In this document: in pieces, positions 27,201 through 34,480 of the stretch | Position numbering within the stretch: position 1 is the first letter of the stretch | Layout of the letters: every line of letters starts with the position of its first letter | Source: an uncultured Bacteroidales bacterium | GTDB lineage: Bacteria; Bacteroidota; Bacteroidia; Bacteroidales; P3 | DNA: 64,000 nt | Direction: 5' to 3' | Assembly (NCBI GenBank): GCA_900316055.1 | Contig: ONBK01000001.1 | Coordinates: forward strand, 124,001-188,000 | Program-made: the position numbers and the translations under genes | Notes under the pieces: model-generated | The model's input: only the letters and a program-made list of their open reading frames with translations | Database searches by the model: none | What the model was told of the DNA's origin: nothing

Positions 27201-27496
27201 CGGCAACCATAGCCACATCTGACATTCAACGAAACCCGGTAGTCGCTCCAGTACTTCTCCACCTCGATTTCGCGAGAGTAGCTAATGGAGCTATCGGTTT
27301 GCTGCTGATCCCACCTGCCGGAAAGAGCCACGTAGTAAGGCGACTCCTGATAGGCTGACTTCACGATGGCATCCTCATCGTCGTAAGCCACCACATTGGC
27401 GCGAGCCGGAAGGCGCGCACCATCAACGTTCTGCGCCTCCGCGATGGAGGCACAGAACCATAGCGCCAGTAATATCAGCAGTCCCCTTCGCATCAT
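24230..27496 (-). CDS. GH2-like secreted protein without the catalytic glutamates
   Basis: The 1088-aa protein has a signal peptide (about 1-22) and the GH2 order: sugar-binding jelly roll (about 50-170), immunoglobulin-like domain (175-282) and TIM barrel (285-510). At SIIAWSLGDT (394-403) active GH2 enzymes have SLGNE, so the acid/base Glu is replaced by Thr. At PFLVLGASGV (461-470) they have a segment with the nucleophile Glu (for example LCEYAHAMGN), and here there is no Glu. The C-terminal part has a chitobiase-like module (about 855-930, IHYTLDGTEPMETSELYTKP) and a discoidin-like domain (935-1085). It is probably a non-catalytic glycan-binding or scaffolding relative. A DUF4249 lipoprotein gene follows. 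Confidence 0.8.
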   Translation of the reverse strand: MMRRGLLILLALWFCASIAEAQNVDGARLPARANVVAYDDEDAIVKSAYQESPYYVALSGRWDQQQTDSSISYSREIEVEKYWSDYRVSLNVRCGYGCRVYLNDKWVGYGDDSRHWNEFDLNGFLKYGKKNVLKIVALKHPAGALLEHEHQVMGLNGEPYLLFKSDPNIADMSLVSDYDAATATGSLTVDASIFNSKKKGRYYLEVEIWDPQNHSFDRMGRWVVFDKKSEMSVDISRSWPNVVPWTAETPNLYTVVLRLRDEEMEEEEVVGARFGFRRVEVKDGLLKVNGTPVTLKGVVVPDNSTGDYTSRQHLRTLVQNLKANNINAVRTATFSPTVPCFYELCDEYGLYVICDANLMPVSNQRQVVATDKDFVPLFERRVENLYGKYKNYTSIIAWSLGDTRDNGVCMGAAYKRLKAIEKNRPVIFSGADFSSNTDIVAFIHPDQQQLRQATSKAGDRPFLVLGASGVNFEKIWDKVLNTRSLQGAFVDERYEQTLSALKSLYSPFDVHLSKKSIDDIEFTVYNRNDFADFSQYLLEYTIYTNLRSSITGGDLPVAIQGGGVEAVKLRVPPVKLEPGEELFIRFDLSQRQKGRMVSSSVIGTVALPLNEKNTSRKPFVNKPNNDDDAVFSHIVIDTGKINIDSLLSMLQFKGHEDWTPERVAVSYRSPDAYTACIDAMMQYMSAGTPMCYVRITYSCFSTGDIVFDYTISSTDAFRGTLVPQFVVNLPQREDDSIAWFGLDRETHFANHLSGIPGTYSESMAKMKGSSRQQVRWCASLYGDDNLYMALVDNMSTVDVGDGKLTFTPEEGSSNFRLHFHEYDKHSERPEDFYALEIPVVKTGIVEPPKITASEIRFLQPLTVTITSPTKGDIHYTLDGTEPMETSELYTKPLQLTTTTIVKARIFVKGMPPSFTATRKFNYDYIVSTTFSRKPNTPFNVGTDTILFDGEKGVISDLQRGWLGFSGSGVTATVMLSKRIDIENITLRFAHVPDNWAFAPRQVTVVLSTDGENFTDTLQTAMPFDPASSEENTPREVEIKVPVTKEGVAAFKVEVDALSAVPAWHRAKGLKPWVLMDEIEVSEKLKNDK

Positions 27497-27499
27497 TTA

Positions 27500-28108
27500 T
27501 CAATCGCCTCCCAGATAGAACGAAACACCGAAATTGATTAAACTCAGTGCCACCGACTCGGAAAGGATGGGATTGTTGAGAGCGTCGGAACGCTGCACCT
27601 TGTTAGAATACAGCATCTTGTAACCGCCATGCAAGCCAATTGCGAAAGAGCGGCTGAACGCATAACGGCCACCCACCTCGAGACCGAGGTAAAGACCGCC
27701 TTCCTCTATTTTGGTCGACGGAGGCTCGCTGGACTTGCCGAGAGGCAATGAATAACCCACCTGCAACACACCGTAGGGGGTCAGTTGGTCGCGTGTGAAA
27801 TGACTGCGGAGCTCCACAAAGAGGGGCATCTGGGTGAAGGCACCCTTGGAGTCGGCCAAGTAGCTGAAACCCAGACCCACGGCAGCCTCCTTACGGAACT
27901 GGTAGCCTGCAGAGAAGGAGGGCATAAGAGCCGCCACAGTGTCGCCAAAACCCGATGCCTCGCTGGGCGAACGGTTCACATTGAAAGCAAAGCTGGCATC
28001 GCCCACGCAATAGAGGCCGTGCCAACGGAATTCGATATGCCGCTGGGCGGCTGCTGTGCCACAAAGGCACAGCAGCGCGACAGCAGCGATGATTGTTTTC
28101 TTCATCAT
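27500..28108 (-). CDS. Small outer-membrane beta-barrel protein
   Basis: The 202-aa protein has a signal peptide ending TAAAQ. About eight amphipathic strands follow (YCVGDASFAFNVN, SFSAGYQFRKEAAVGLGFSY, GLYLGLEVGGRYAF, LINFGVSFYLGG), consistent with an eight-stranded OmpX/OmpW-sized barrel or an outer_membrane_beta-barrel domain protein. It is separated by 3 bp from the GH2-like gene and is probably co-transcribed with it. Function unknown. Confidence 0.65.
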   Translation of the reverse strand: MMKKTIIAAVALLCLCGTAAAQRHIEFRWHGLYCVGDASFAFNVNRSPSEASGFGDTVAALMPSFSAGYQFRKEAAVGLGFSYLADSKGAFTQMPLFVELRSHFTRDQLTPYGVLQVGYSLPLGKSSEPPSTKIEEGGLYLGLEVGGRYAFSRSFAIGLHGGYKMLYSNKVQRSDALNNPILSESVALSLINFGVSFYLGGD

Positions 28109-28112
28109 GATA

Positions 28113-28190
28113 ATTGTTTGATTGCTTGATTGTTTGATTGTTTGAGTATATCACTCAAGCATTTTCACATTCAGACATTCAAGCATTCAT
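28113..28190. repeat. 8-bp repeats, inverted, overlapping the CoA-transferase stop
   Basis: Units GTTTGATT/GCTTGATT are followed, across GAGTATATCACTC, by reverse-oriented CATTCAAG-like units. The last units encode the final residues (MNA) and stop of the CoA-transferase gene. Confidence 0.8.
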
Positions 28191-28838
28191 CTTTTTCAAA
28201 TCAGGGCTGATAATCAGCGTGGCCTCGGTAGCGGCCTGCACCTGCTCAACGGTGAACTCGGGGTTGATTTCGGTCAGCACGATACCCTTGGGGGTGATTT
28301 CCATGACACCCATCTCGGTGATAATCATGTTCACCTGACCCTTGGCGGTGAGCGGAAGGGTGCATTTCTTCAGAATCTTGGGGTTACCCTTGGCAGTGTG
28401 CTCCATGGCGAGGATGACTTTCTTGGCACCCACCAGGAGGTCCATAGCGCCACCCATACCGGGGGTCTTCTTGCCAGGAATCATCCAGTTGGCCAGGTCG
28501 CCTTCCTCATCCACCTGCATGGCACCCAGGACGCTCACGTCCACATGGCCGCCACGGATGATACCGAACGAGGTAGCGCTGTCGAAGGTCGAGGCACCGG
28601 GTACATGGGTGATGTAGCCGCCACCAGCGTTGATGAACCAGGGGTCTTCCTTGCCCTCTTCGGGGGTGGGACCCATGCCAATCATACCGTTCTCGCTCTG
28701 CAGGATGACGTGCACGCCTTCGGGCAGGAAGTTGGGGATCAAGGTCGGCAGACCGATACCAAGGTTGACGACATCGCCGTCGTGCAGCTCCTGAGCCGCG
28801 CGCTTGGCGATAAAGGGTTTAATCTGTTCTTTTTCCAT
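28179..28838 (-). CDS. atoA: Acyl-CoA:acetate/3-ketoacid CoA-transferase, beta subunit
   Basis: The 219-aa protein matches the beta subunit of class I CoA-transferases, with GIGLPTLIPNF and SENGMIGMGP, whose Glu carries the CoA thioester, and GKKTPGMGGAMDLLVGAK. In lysine-fermenting bacteria a butyryl-CoA:acetoacetate CoA-transferase acts near the end of the pathway, and the adjacent kamD-kamE genes support that role. The alpha subunit, normally the next gene, is absent from the window. The last three codons and stop lie in an 8-bp repeat array. A 141-bp palindrome separates it from kamE. Confidence 0.88.
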   Translation of the reverse strand: MEKEQIKPFIAKRAAQELHDGDVVNLGIGLPTLIPNFLPEGVHVILQSENGMIGMGPTPEEGKEDPWFINAGGGYITHVPGASTFDSATSFGIIRGGHVDVSVLGAMQVDEEGDLANWMIPGKKTPGMGGAMDLLVGAKKVILAMEHTAKGNPKILKKCTLPLTAKGQVNMIITEMGVMEITPKGIVLTEINPEFTVEQVQAATEATLIISPDLKKMNA

Positions 28839-28873
28839 ATTGCTATTTTTAATGTTGATTATCTTTTTTTTCT

Positions 28874-29014
28874 AACGGCGAATTGCTCTAATTTCTCTAA
28901 GCTACGCAGTCTTTAAATTTTAGGCTAATTACTCGAAGGCATGCGCAACACAATTCGAGTAATTCGCTCCCAATTGACCTGCGTAGCTTCGTATAATTCG
29001 TATAATTCGCCGTT
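28874..29014. repeat. 141-bp nested inverted repeat between kamE and the CoA-transferase gene
   Basis: Three matched arm pairs nest symmetrically: AACGGCGAATT (28874-28884) with 29004-29014, AGCTACGCAG (28900-28909) with 28979-28988, and AATTACTCGAA (28927-28937) with 28954-28964. The central loop is 16 nt. The transcript could fold into one long interrupted hairpin. A short 9-bp repeat (TTCGTATAA) lies in the right arm. Confidence 0.85.
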
Positions 29015-29037
29015 TCCATAATGTTATCATTCGCCAG

Positions 29038-29826
29038 TTACTTCCAGCCGCGGGCTACCATTTCCTGGGCGATATAAGAGGCCTCGTCGTCGGCATAAGT
29101 GTTGGGACCGAAGCCGGCATCATAGCCGAGCTCCTTGGCCAACTCGTGGCTGATACGGGGACCGCCGCAGATAAGGATGACCTTGTCGCGCAACCCCTCG
29201 GCCTCGAGCATCTCGACAAGCTCGGTGAGGTTCTTGATATGCACGTCCTTCTGCGTCACCGTCTGACTGACGATGAGGGCGTCGGCATGCAGCTCGATAC
29301 CTTTGGCGATGAACTCCTCGTTGGGCACCTGGCTGCCGAGGTTGTAGGCGTCGATCATGTCGTAGCGCTCCAAGCCGTAGTGGCCGGCGTAGCCCTTCAT
29401 GTTCATAATGGCGTCGATACCCACCGTGTGGGCATCGGTACCTGTCGAAGCGCCCACGATGACAATCTTACGGCCTATGTGCTCACGGATATACTCGTCG
29501 CACTCGTGCATGTCCATGGTGGTACTCTCCACTTTGGGCACATGGATGCTGGTGTAATCCACCGTGTGGGTCAGCGAACCGTAGCAGTTCATGAAGCAGA
29601 AGCCTTCGGTGAGCTCCTTCTGGTAGACCACCAGAGGGTTCTCGAAGCCCATCTTCTTCAGCAGCTGCTTGGCTGCCTCTTCGGCTTCCGCACCTGCGGG
29701 CACCGGCAGGGTGAAACTCAGCTGCACCTTGCCGTCGTTCATCGTGTCGCCGTATGGCTTTATCTTGGTAAGGTCTAAGGTTTTGTCGTAATCCTTAGCC
29801 TCCATTGAATACAATCCTTCACTCAT
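29038..29826 (-). CDS. kamE: Lysine 5,6-aminomutase, beta subunit (B12-binding)
   Basis: The 262-aa protein matches the small subunit of D-lysine/L-beta-lysine 5,6-aminomutase, which uses adenosylcobalamin and PLP to move an amino group in lysine fermentation. GTDAHTVGID contains the cobalamin-binding DxHxxG motif at residues 131-136. Lys144 (MNMKGYAGHYG) matches the PLP-binding lysine known in the family. The ATG overlaps the kamD stop by one base (TAATG), so the subunits are translationally coupled. The rest of the pathway (kamA, kdd, kce) is not in the window. Confidence 0.95.
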   Translation of the reverse strand: MSEGLYSMEAKDYDKTLDLTKIKPYGDTMNDGKVQLSFTLPVPAGAEAEEAAKQLLKKMGFENPLVVYQKELTEGFCFMNCYGSLTHTVDYTSIHVPKVESTTMDMHECDEYIREHIGRKIVIVGASTGTDAHTVGIDAIMNMKGYAGHYGLERYDMIDAYNLGSQVPNEEFIAKGIELHADALIVSQTVTQKDVHIKNLTELVEMLEAEGLRDKVILICGGPRISHELAKELGYDAGFGPNTYADDEASYIAQEMVARGWK

Positions 29827-31382
29827 TATTTTTTACCTTTCATAAGTTCAACAAACGGGTTAAAATAGTGCTCGCCCTTCAGGGTGACGCCGTCGAGGCC
29901 CTTACCGCCGGTCTTCGGACGCTTCACGTTGGCGAAGATACCCTTCTCCAGTGCGGTGAAGAGGCCCTCGCTCTCCATGGTCTCAAGGAGCTTGGTGGCG
30001 TTGTGCAGCACCTCCTGGGCGCGGCTCTTGATGATGCCGCCCTCCTTGAACTCCACCTCCTCGCCGATGTCCTTCATGTTGTTGAAGATATACTTGGCGT
30101 TCTCGATGGAGAGGTAGCGGTCGCTCATGAAGGGGGTGTGGATAGCCTCGGTGGGCATACCCAAAAGCTGCAGGCCCTGGTGCGTCCACTGGCCGATGAC
30201 ATTGAACAGGGCATCCTGGATATGGCCGCGGAAGATATTGCCGGTCATGAACTTGGTCGGCGGCATGTATTTCAGCGGAGCCTTCGGGAAAATCTCGCGA
30301 ATCATCTGGGCCTGAGCCAACTCGTAGAGGAAACCGTTCTCGAGCATGGGGTCCATCTCGAAGGCGTGGCCGAGACCCATCTGCTCCTCGGGCAGGCCGG
30401 CCATCAGGGCCAGCTGCTCGTTGATGAGGTCGGAAGCCAGCACGGTGTGCGCCTCCTCGTAGGCGTCGGCAGTGGTCAGGTAGTTGTCCTCGCCGGTGTT
30501 GATGATGACGCCTGCGAAGCCGTTGATGATACGGCTCATATACTGGTCAATCAGCGTGCGCTGCATGTTGATGTCGCGGAACAGGATGCCGTAGAGGGCG
30601 TCGTTGAGCATCACATCGAGGCCTTCCAGCGCACCCATAGCGGCGATCTCCGGCATGCAGAGACCCGAGCAGTAGTTGCAGAGGCGGATGTAGCGACCCA
30701 CCTCCTCGCCAACCTCGTCGAGGGCCTTGCGCATAATGCGGAAGTTCTCCTGGGTGGCGAAGGTGCCACCGAAACCTTCGGTGGTGGCGCCATAGGGCAC
30801 ATAGTCGAGGAGCGACTGACCCGTGGTGCGGATCACGGCGATGATGTCGGCACCCTGACGGGCACCGGCCTGAGCCTGCACCACATCCTCGTAGATGTTG
30901 CCGGTAGCCACGATGATATAGAGGTAGGGCTTGCTGCCCTCGCCTATCGTCTCGATGTACTTCTCGCGGCGCAGACGGTTGCCGCGCACCTTGGTGATAG
31001 TGGCATTGATGACGGGCTCCAGGGCCTTGTCGATATCCGCTTTGCTGTGGACGGGCAGTTTGGTGATGTCCAGCGTGCCGGCAGCGATGGCCTCGGCAAT
31101 CTCCTGCGGATTCTTTCCGGTCTCCACCATAGCGTTGCCCACATAGAACATCACGCCCTCGCCGAGCACGCCCTTGGCCTTCAGTTCCTCGACCACCACG
31201 TTGGGCATGGGCACCTCGTTGTCGTCGATACCGTCGATACCCAAGAAGCGGCACAGCGTGCGCTCCACAGCCACGGTGGTGTAGTCTTCCACGAAATCCT
31301 GCACCTGTCCGGCAATCTTCTTGGCCACCGAACGCGCATGCTCAACCTCGTTAAAATCAAGTCCTACTTTACTTTTCTGCAT
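29826..31382 (-). CDS. kamD: Lysine 5,6-aminomutase, alpha subunit
   Basis: I chose the ATG at 31382, which gives MQKSKVGLDFNEVEHARSVA, the usual start of this family. An upstream ATG at 31496 would add a hydrophobic, AT-rich extension that overlaps the promoter. The 518-aa product is the large catalytic subunit, a TIM barrel that binds PLP and the cobalamin ligand, with segments such as ATGNIYEDVVQAQAGARQGAD and VIRTTGQSLLDYVPYG. It pairs with kamE directly downstream. A TATTTTTG promoter element lies about 50 bp upstream. Confidence 0.93.
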   Translation of the reverse strand: MQKSKVGLDFNEVEHARSVAKKIAGQVQDFVEDYTTVAVERTLCRFLGIDGIDDNEVPMPNVVVEELKAKGVLGEGVMFYVGNAMVETGKNPQEIAEAIAAGTLDITKLPVHSKADIDKALEPVINATITKVRGNRLRREKYIETIGEGSKPYLYIIVATGNIYEDVVQAQAGARQGADIIAVIRTTGQSLLDYVPYGATTEGFGGTFATQENFRIMRKALDEVGEEVGRYIRLCNYCSGLCMPEIAAMGALEGLDVMLNDALYGILFRDINMQRTLIDQYMSRIINGFAGVIINTGEDNYLTTADAYEEAHTVLASDLINEQLALMAGLPEEQMGLGHAFEMDPMLENGFLYELAQAQMIREIFPKAPLKYMPPTKFMTGNIFRGHIQDALFNVIGQWTHQGLQLLGMPTEAIHTPFMSDRYLSIENAKYIFNNMKDIGEEVEFKEGGIIKSRAQEVLHNATKLLETMESEGLFTALEKGIFANVKRPKTGGKGLDGVTLKGEHYFNPFVELMKGKK

Positions 31383-31431
31383 TGTCGTTGTATTATTTTT
31401 AGTTATCCTTTTTACAATATAATTCAAAATG

Positions 31432-31439
31432 CAAAAATA
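31432..31439 (-). promoter_or_regulatory. -7 element of the kamDE operon
   Basis: TATTTTTG on the minus strand, about 50 bp upstream of the kamD ATG. Confidence 0.6.
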
Positions 31440-31518
31440 CAAAAAAAAAACAATCGGCAAAAAAATAATTTTTATACCGATGTTTTTTTTCAACAAAAGT
31501 GTCTATTGTCGGTGGCTG

Positions 31519-32316
31519 TCACCCCTTATCCTCTTTACTGTTTGCCTCTTCCTCCTCATCATCTTTTTCATCACCCTTCTCCCCTTTACCGCTCTTTTTC
31601 TTGGGCTTGGGGAGTTTGATGTCGCTGAGGGCGTGATGGCGGTTGAACTTGCTGATGTCCACATCGCCGCTGACACCTTTCACGCTGCCGCTCTCGGTGA
31701 ACTGCCAGAGGGTGTGGCGCACCGTGGGGCTGCCGCCTTTGTATTTGGCGATGAAGACGTGGTACTTGCTGTATTTCTTGCCGCTGAAGTGTACCTTATA
31801 ACAATGCTCGCTGGTGTAAATCATCGGCTTGGAGCCATATTCCTTCTCCAAGAGCTCCAGCAGTTTGTTGACACGCTCCATATTAAGCTTGCCGGCATGA
31901 TACCCTTCGACGTCGAGCACAGGAATCAGGTCGAGGTCCTTCTTCTTGACGGTCTTGCGGATGTTGGCCATCTGCTTGTAGGCCGTGGTCTTGGAGCTGT
32001 AGACGTGATAGAAGCCCACCAGCAGCCCCGCCTTCCTGGCCTTGGTGATATTGCTCTTATAGTAGGGGTCGACCAAAGAGGCGCCCTCGGTGGACTTGAC
32101 GTAGACGAACTTGATGGTGCTGTCGGAAGCCACCTTGGTCCAATTCACAGTGCCCTGAAACTTGGAGACATCGATGCCTCGAGTGTGCTGTTGGGCTTGT
32201 AAGGTGAACGGTGCGAGGTGAAAGGTGAAAACAAGCGCAAAAAGCAGGATGCGCCAGCCACCATTCCACTTCAACCCTTCACCTTTCGCCTTGCTACATC
32301 TGTATTTCGTCACCAT
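31519..32316 (-). CDS. GH25 lysozyme (muramidase), secreted
   Basis: The family domain runs from RGIDVSKFQG to GDVDISKFN, with the catalytic acidic pair in IPVLDVEGYH. GH25 enzymes cut the glycan strands of peptidoglycan. The ATG at 32316 overlaps the RNase G gene by 23 bp. A TTG at 32274, just past the RNase G stop, gives a cleaner signal peptide (LKWNGGWRILLFALVFTF onward, cleavage near LQAQ), so the start is uncertain. The signal core is encoded by AGGTGAA-type 7-bp repeats. The C terminus (last 35 residues) is a Lys/Glu/Asp-rich tail. A self-directed wall hydrolase is more likely than a weapon, because no immunity gene is present. Confidence 0.88.
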   Translation of the reverse strand: MVTKYRCSKAKGEGLKWNGGWRILLFALVFTFHLAPFTLQAQQHTRGIDVSKFQGTVNWTKVASDSTIKFVYVKSTEGASLVDPYYKSNITKARKAGLLVGFYHVYSSKTTAYKQMANIRKTVKKKDLDLIPVLDVEGYHAGKLNMERVNKLLELLEKEYGSKPMIYTSEHCYKVHFSGKKYSKYHVFIAKYKGGSPTVRHTLWQFTESGSVKGVSGDVDISKFNRHHALSDIKLPKPKKKSGKGEKGDEKDDEEEEANSKEDKG

Positions 32317-33847
32317 TGGGATGGAAGAATTTGAAATCCAGAAGGCTATATTTCTCCGATGGCTGCATATCGAGACGCACATGGTATTTGCGCCTCCATT
32401 GCGCCTTGATGCTCTTGAGCCACCCTTTGGTGAGGTAGGCGTTGACATAGGGATGGGTGACGAGGGTGAGACGCTTCTCGTTGGCGGAAGTGAGGAGATA
32501 TTTGAGGCTCGACTCTATCTCGTCGACCACCACAAGGCTCGACTTGATGGTGCCGGTACCGTCGCAGAAAGGACATTTCTCCTGCACGTCGACCTCCATG
32601 GCGGGGCGCACGCGCTGACGCGTAATCTGCATGAGGCCGAACTTGCTGAGGGGCAGGATGGTGTGGCGTGCTTTGTCGCGTCGCATCTCCTCGCTCATCA
32701 CGTCGAAGAGTTTCTTGCGGTTCTCGGCCTTGTTCATATCCACGAAGTCGACGATGACGATGCCGCCCATGTCGCGCAGACGCAGCTGGCGGGCTATCTC
32801 GATGGCACTCTCGATGTTCACCTGCAGGGCGGTATCCTCCTGGCCGGTGCCGGCCTTGATATGGTTGCCGCTGTTGACATCGATGACATGCATCGCCTCG
32901 GTATGTTCGATGTATAGATAGACACCGGAGCGGATGGTGACAATCTTGCCGAAAGCGCGGCGGATATCGCGCGAGATGCCGAACTGCTCGAAGATGGGGG
33001 TCTCCATCTTGTAGTGCTTGACGATGTCCTCCTTGTCGGGAGCAATCGACTTGATGAAATGGCGAACCTCCGTATAGAGGTCGGGAGTGTCGACATAGAT
33101 GGTGGCGAAGTCGTCGGTCAGCACGTCGCGCAGAAGCGCCGAGGTGGTACCGAGTTCGGCGTGCACCTTCGTGGGAGCGCTGACGCGCTTCAGTTTCTCC
33201 GTCATCTTGGTCCATGCGTCGAGGAGCTGGCGCAGGTCGGCATCGAGTTCGGCCACTGTGCGGCCCTCGGCCACTGTGCGCACAATCACTCCAAAATTCT
33301 GCGGACAGATGCTCTTGACGAGTCGGCGCAGACGGTTACGCTCGTCGTTCTTCTTGATTTTCTGCGAGACAGAGACCTTGTCGCAGAAAGGGGTGAGCAC
33401 CAAGTAACGGCCGGCGATGCTGATGTCGCCCGTCACCTTGGGACCTTTGGTGGAGATGGGTTCCTTGGTAACCTGCACCAGCACGGGCTGACCCACCTTG
33501 AGCACATTGCCCATGTTGCCCACCTTCTCCAGTATGGGTTCTATCTTGAAATTCTCGAGGGTGGCGGCATTACGGTCGCCATTCATGGCCAGACGAAGGT
33601 ATTTGTCGACAGAGTTGTAGTCGGGGCCGAGATCGAGGTAGTGCATGAAGCCCTCCTTGTCGCCACCGATGTCGACAAAGGCGGCATTGAGGCCCTGCAT
33701 GATTTTCTGCACCTTGCCGAAGAAGATATCGCCCACGGCGAACTGGCCGACGGTCTTCTCCTTGTGGAGCTCCACCAGCCGCTTGTCTTCCAACAGCGCA
33801 ATCTGCACGCCTTCGTCAGAGGATGATATTACTAATTCTTTATCCAT
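32294..33847 (-). CDS. rng: Ribonuclease G (Rne/Rng family)
   Basis: The 517-aa protein has an N-terminal S1 RNA-binding region (about 35-125, DIFFGKVQKIMQGLNAAFVDIG). The RNase E/G catalytic core has the two Asp regions HVIDVNSGNH and IVIVDFVDM, and the zinc-link CPFCDGTG near residue 435. It processes rRNA and mRNA in the cytoplasm. The length is usual for RNase G, without the long scaffold tail of E. coli RNase E. A hairpin terminator separates it from the small basic protein gene upstream. Confidence 0.95.
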   Translation of the reverse strand: MDKELVISSSDEGVQIALLEDKRLVELHKEKTVGQFAVGDIFFGKVQKIMQGLNAAFVDIGGDKEGFMHYLDLGPDYNSVDKYLRLAMNGDRNAATLENFKIEPILEKVGNMGNVLKVGQPVLVQVTKEPISTKGPKVTGDISIAGRYLVLTPFCDKVSVSQKIKKNDERNRLRRLVKSICPQNFGVIVRTVAEGRTVAELDADLRQLLDAWTKMTEKLKRVSAPTKVHAELGTTSALLRDVLTDDFATIYVDTPDLYTEVRHFIKSIAPDKEDIVKHYKMETPIFEQFGISRDIRRAFGKIVTIRSGVYLYIEHTEAMHVIDVNSGNHIKAGTGQEDTALQVNIESAIEIARQLRLRDMGGIVIVDFVDMNKAENRKKLFDVMSEEMRRDKARHTILPLSKFGLMQITRQRVRPAMEVDVQEKCPFCDGTGTIKSSLVVVDEIESSLKYLLTSANEKRLTLVTHPYVNAYLTKGWLKSIKAQWRRKYHVRLDMQPSEKYSLLDFKFFHPNGDEIQM

Positions 33848-33883
33848 TAATATCGTTATTGGCAGTTCTAAGAGTCAAAACAT

Positions 33884-33930
33884 AAAACAAATTACATACC
33901 AACCTTTTCAGGCGGTGTGTAATTTGTTTT
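33884..33930 (-). terminator. Hairpin terminator between the hup operon and rng
   Basis: A 13-bp stem (AAAACAAATTACA) with a 21-nt loop lies about 30 bp after the small basic protein gene and about 35 bp before rng. It is A/T-tailed on both sides and can end transcription from hup. Confidence 0.75.
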
Positions 33931-33959
33931 AGAAAATCCAGAAAAAGTTTTATTACAAC

Positions 33960-34049
33960 TTATTTCTTCTTATGTCTGTTCTTGCGCAGGCGTTTTTTAC
34001 GCTTGTGCGTAGACATTTTGTGACGTTTGTGTTTTTTTCCGTTAGGCAT
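33960..34049 (-). CDS. 29-aa very basic protein (AURKAIP1/COX24-like, ribosome-associated)
   Basis: The product begins MPNGKKHKRHKMSTHKRKK and ends KNRHKKK, so over half of its residues are Lys, Arg or His. I recall the same short protein next to HU and RNase G genes across Bacteroidetes, annotated as AURKAIP1/COX24 domain (relatives of mitochondrial ribosomal protein mS38). A ribosomal role is therefore likely but not proven here. It lies downstream of hup and ends before a strong hairpin terminator. Confidence 0.8.
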   Translation of the reverse strand: MPNGKKHKRHKMSTHKRKKRLRKNRHKKK

Positions 34050-34059
34050 TGTAAAAAAA

Positions 34060-34121
34060 TTGTTTGATTGTTCGACTGCTTAATTGCTTGAGTACTCAGA
34101 CATTCAAGCATTCAAGCATTA
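34060..34121. repeat. 8-bp inverted repeat array between hup and the small basic protein gene
   Basis: TTGTTTGA/ATTGCTTG-like units run into GAGTACTC and continue as the inverted CATTCAAG units. This is the same design as at 28113-28190, so the array is a repeated element type. Confidence 0.75.
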
Positions 34122-34127
34122 ACACAT

Positions 34128-34412
34128 TTACTTAACTTTCTTTTTCACATCCTGCATGAAAGTCTTAGCGGGCTTGAAAGCGGGGATGTTGTGAGCGGGG
34201 ATGATGATGGTGGTGTTCTTGCTGATGTTACGGCCAGTCTTCTCAGCGCGTTTCTTCACGATGAAACTGCCGAAGCCACGCAGGTACACGTTCTCGCCCT
34301 CGGAGAGGCTCTCTTTGATAACAGTCATGAACTCCTCGACGGTGGCCTGGATGGCGACCTTCTCAATACCGGTTTTCTGAGCTATTTCAGCTACGATTTC
34401 TGCCTTTGTCAT
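34128..34412 (-). CDS. hup: HU/IHF family DNA-binding protein
   Basis: The 94-aa protein has the HU fold, with the dimer core from MTKAEIVAEIAQKTGIEK, GENVYLRGFGSFIVKKRAEKTGRN, and the DNA-binding arm ending in PAHNIPAFKPAKTF. It bends and packages DNA. A TATTTTTG promoter lies about 60 bp upstream. The next gene is the 29-aa basic protein. Confidence 0.95.
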   Translation of the reverse strand: MTKAEIVAEIAQKTGIEKVAIQATVEEFMTVIKESLSEGENVYLRGFGSFIVKKRAEKTGRNISKNTTIIIPAHNIPAFKPAKTFMQDVKKKVK

Positions 34413-34472
34413 TTCTCTAATTATTTTTTTATGTTAATCTTATTGTCTGTTTTTCAACCGAAAATCGGAGTG

Positions 34473-34480
34473 CAAAAATA
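34473..34480 (-). promoter_or_regulatory. -7 element of hup
   Basis: TATTTTTG on the minus strand, about 60 bp upstream of the hup ATG. Confidence 0.6.

Noticed and set aside
29805-31619. 604-codon plus-strand frame opposite kamD
   Set aside because: Antisense shadow of a gene with high third-position GC.
31519-32316. GH25 lysozyme as an antibacterial effector
   Set aside because: No immunity gene or secretion-effector context is present. A housekeeping wall hydrolase is simpler.
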